Source: Odontocerum albicorne (taxonomy: Eukaryota > Arthropoda > Insecta > Trichoptera > Odontoceridae). From it: a stretch of 64,000 bases of DNA. Below the pieces are notes generated by a model. It had not been told where the DNA came from. It made no database searches and saw only the letters and a list, made by a program, of their open reading frames with translations. The stretch covers positions 45,810,024 through 45,874,023 of the forward strand of contig OX463848.1 of the NCBI GenBank assembly GCA_949825065.1, read 5' to 3'. The position numbers and the translations under genes are program-made. Below are positions 62,917-64,000 of the stretch, piece after piece. Numbering within the stretch: the first letter of the stretch is position 1; each line of letters opens with the position of its first letter.

Positions 62917-62930
62917 CTACAATTTTCAAT

Positions 62931-63610
62931 AACAATTTTGATAAAGGTCTATAATTTTTGGGAATAATCTAAACGACATTTAACATGTTAGAAAAAAAAA
63001 ATTTAAATTGCTTTAGCAAATGTGATAAAACTTAAACGCGTTTCGAAGAAATCTAAACTCAATGAGAAATCGGCAAAATTATCAAAAGTACAAGTTTTGA
63101 ATGGAAAATATAATTTTTTTTTTTTTGCCAAATAAAATGATTTTTATCGGTCACTTCTTCAAAAATAAGGATTATTTATATTTGAATACATTATCAAGGT
63201 CATTCTCTTGTTCAAAGGTCATCCATTAATGTTGATGTCAATTTCCGCTGCGTCGTAATCCTAAGGTTACGGACTCCCATCCCATATCATAATTTTCCAT
63301 TTTATTGTATTTCAACATTAATTTTTGTTCAATTAAAAAATTGTTAATTTCAAAAGGCAGACAACTGTCTGTTTAAACGTCCTATTTCAAAGGTCGATCG
63401 CTAATATGATTGCGAAGCATGCTAAACGGCGGGAAGACAAATAGACGCGCATCAATGCAAAATTTCATCATAAAAATGCAAAAATGAAATCAATCACTCT
63501 TTTGAATGATCAGAAATAAAGGAAATATGATATAACATACTAGACGTATGCATCCCTTTAGGCCAAGTCAATACCATATCCAGGTAATAATATAGTTAAT
63601 ACCGCTTTAT
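62931..63610. other. Non-coding, intron 1 side of AGPS paralog C
   Basis: AT-rich; no exon 1 candidate with a phase-2 donor was found, so exon 1 probably lies past the right edge. Confidence 0.45.
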
Positions 63611-63611
63611 C

Positions 63612-63650
63612 ATGTCATGTCATGTCATGTCATGTCATGTCACGTCAACA
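63612..63650. repeat. (CATGT)n pentamer
   Basis: About seven copies; a related (CATAT)n run lies at 63863-63887. Confidence 0.95.
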
Positions 63651-63923
63651 GTCATATTTCAATAAAATTACGATACGATTGTCGTCTTCCGTAGTCCGGA
63701 TTGTGGAATGTTTTGGTTTCTCCCTCGATTTATAATGGATAAAAGTTTGGTTTATTAGGTGTTTTCGTTAGATGAAGGCAGTTATCGTATCAATAAAAAT
63801 ACCATATTGCACTGCATATAATCAAAGCATTTGTTACAATTCATTTTCCTTCAAAACATAGTCATGTCATATCATATCATATCATATCGTTAGAATACCC
63901 CAGTTCGGAAGATCGCAAGTTCC

Positions 63924-63988
63924 GAGTACGAGTACGAGTGAGTAGTGAGTAGTGAGTAGTGAGTAGTGAGTAGTGAGTAGTGAGTAGA
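63924..63988. repeat. TACGAG duplicate then (GAGTAGT)n heptamer
   Basis: GAGTACGAGTACGAGTGAG grades into about seven copies of GAGTAGT. Confidence 0.93.
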
Positions 63989-64000
63989 CGCAGTCTTTCT

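Larger units (their letters stand above)
62062..62930. repeat. 122-bp tandem array x7 containing AGPS exon 2
   Basis: Each unit is an 87-nt exon plus a 35-nt spacer running GTGAGTATGAACATGAACAC to TTGTAG on the minus strand. Copies are nearly identical; three single-base differences seen. Confidence 0.98.

Overview
This window is eukaryotic, most likely from an insect or another arthropod. It is AT-rich non-coding DNA with long introns, mariner, hAT and non-LTR elements, tRNA-derived SINEs and very many minisatellites. The only host protein genes I recognise are three tandem, same-strand (minus) paralogs of alkylglycerone-phosphate synthase (AGPS, also called ADHAPS). AGPS is the peroxisomal FAD enzyme that forms the ether bond in ether-lipid and plasmalogen synthesis. 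Layout on the minus strand, right to left: paralog C has exon 2 as a seven-copy array at 62098-62916, exon 3 at 59090-60281, exon 4 at 53656-53938 and exon 5 at 49357-49535; its exon 1 must lie beyond the right edge. Paralog B is complete, with exons at 39154-39422, 27161-27247, 23999-25196, 11126-11408 and 10255-10445; they sum to 2028 nt, 675 codons plus stop. Paralog A has exons 1-3 at 7320-7546, 3511-3597 and 1176-2373, and its 3' part lies beyond the left edge. Exon structure and intron phases are the same in all three where visible, and B and C both end in the peroxisomal targeting tripeptide SKL. Introns and intergenic DNA hold at least five mariner-type elements or remnants (about 4379-5600, 26660-26940, 27707-28660, 34391-36100, 53994-55364), a hAT element with a perfect 8-bp target duplication (15371-18224), five other non-LTR reverse-transcriptase remnants, about seven RTE-like 3' fragments, several SINEs, two long inverted repeats, and more than 30 tandem arrays that together cover roughly a quarter of the window, including a 2.7-kb, 36-bp satellite inside intron 4 of paralog C. 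The most unusual signals are: (1) exon 2 of paralog C multiplied seven times with intact splice sites, while the acceptor of the same exon has been separately multiplied in paralog A; (2) an 8-mer, TACTCGTA/TACGAGTA, present at roughly one copy per kilobase, which in several tandem repeats appears as a clean 6-bp insertion (TA becomes TA-CGAG-TA) in one repeat copy only. That pattern suggests a transposon excision footprint or another micro-insertion process. Two mariner-type ends in the window begin with CGAG next to TA.
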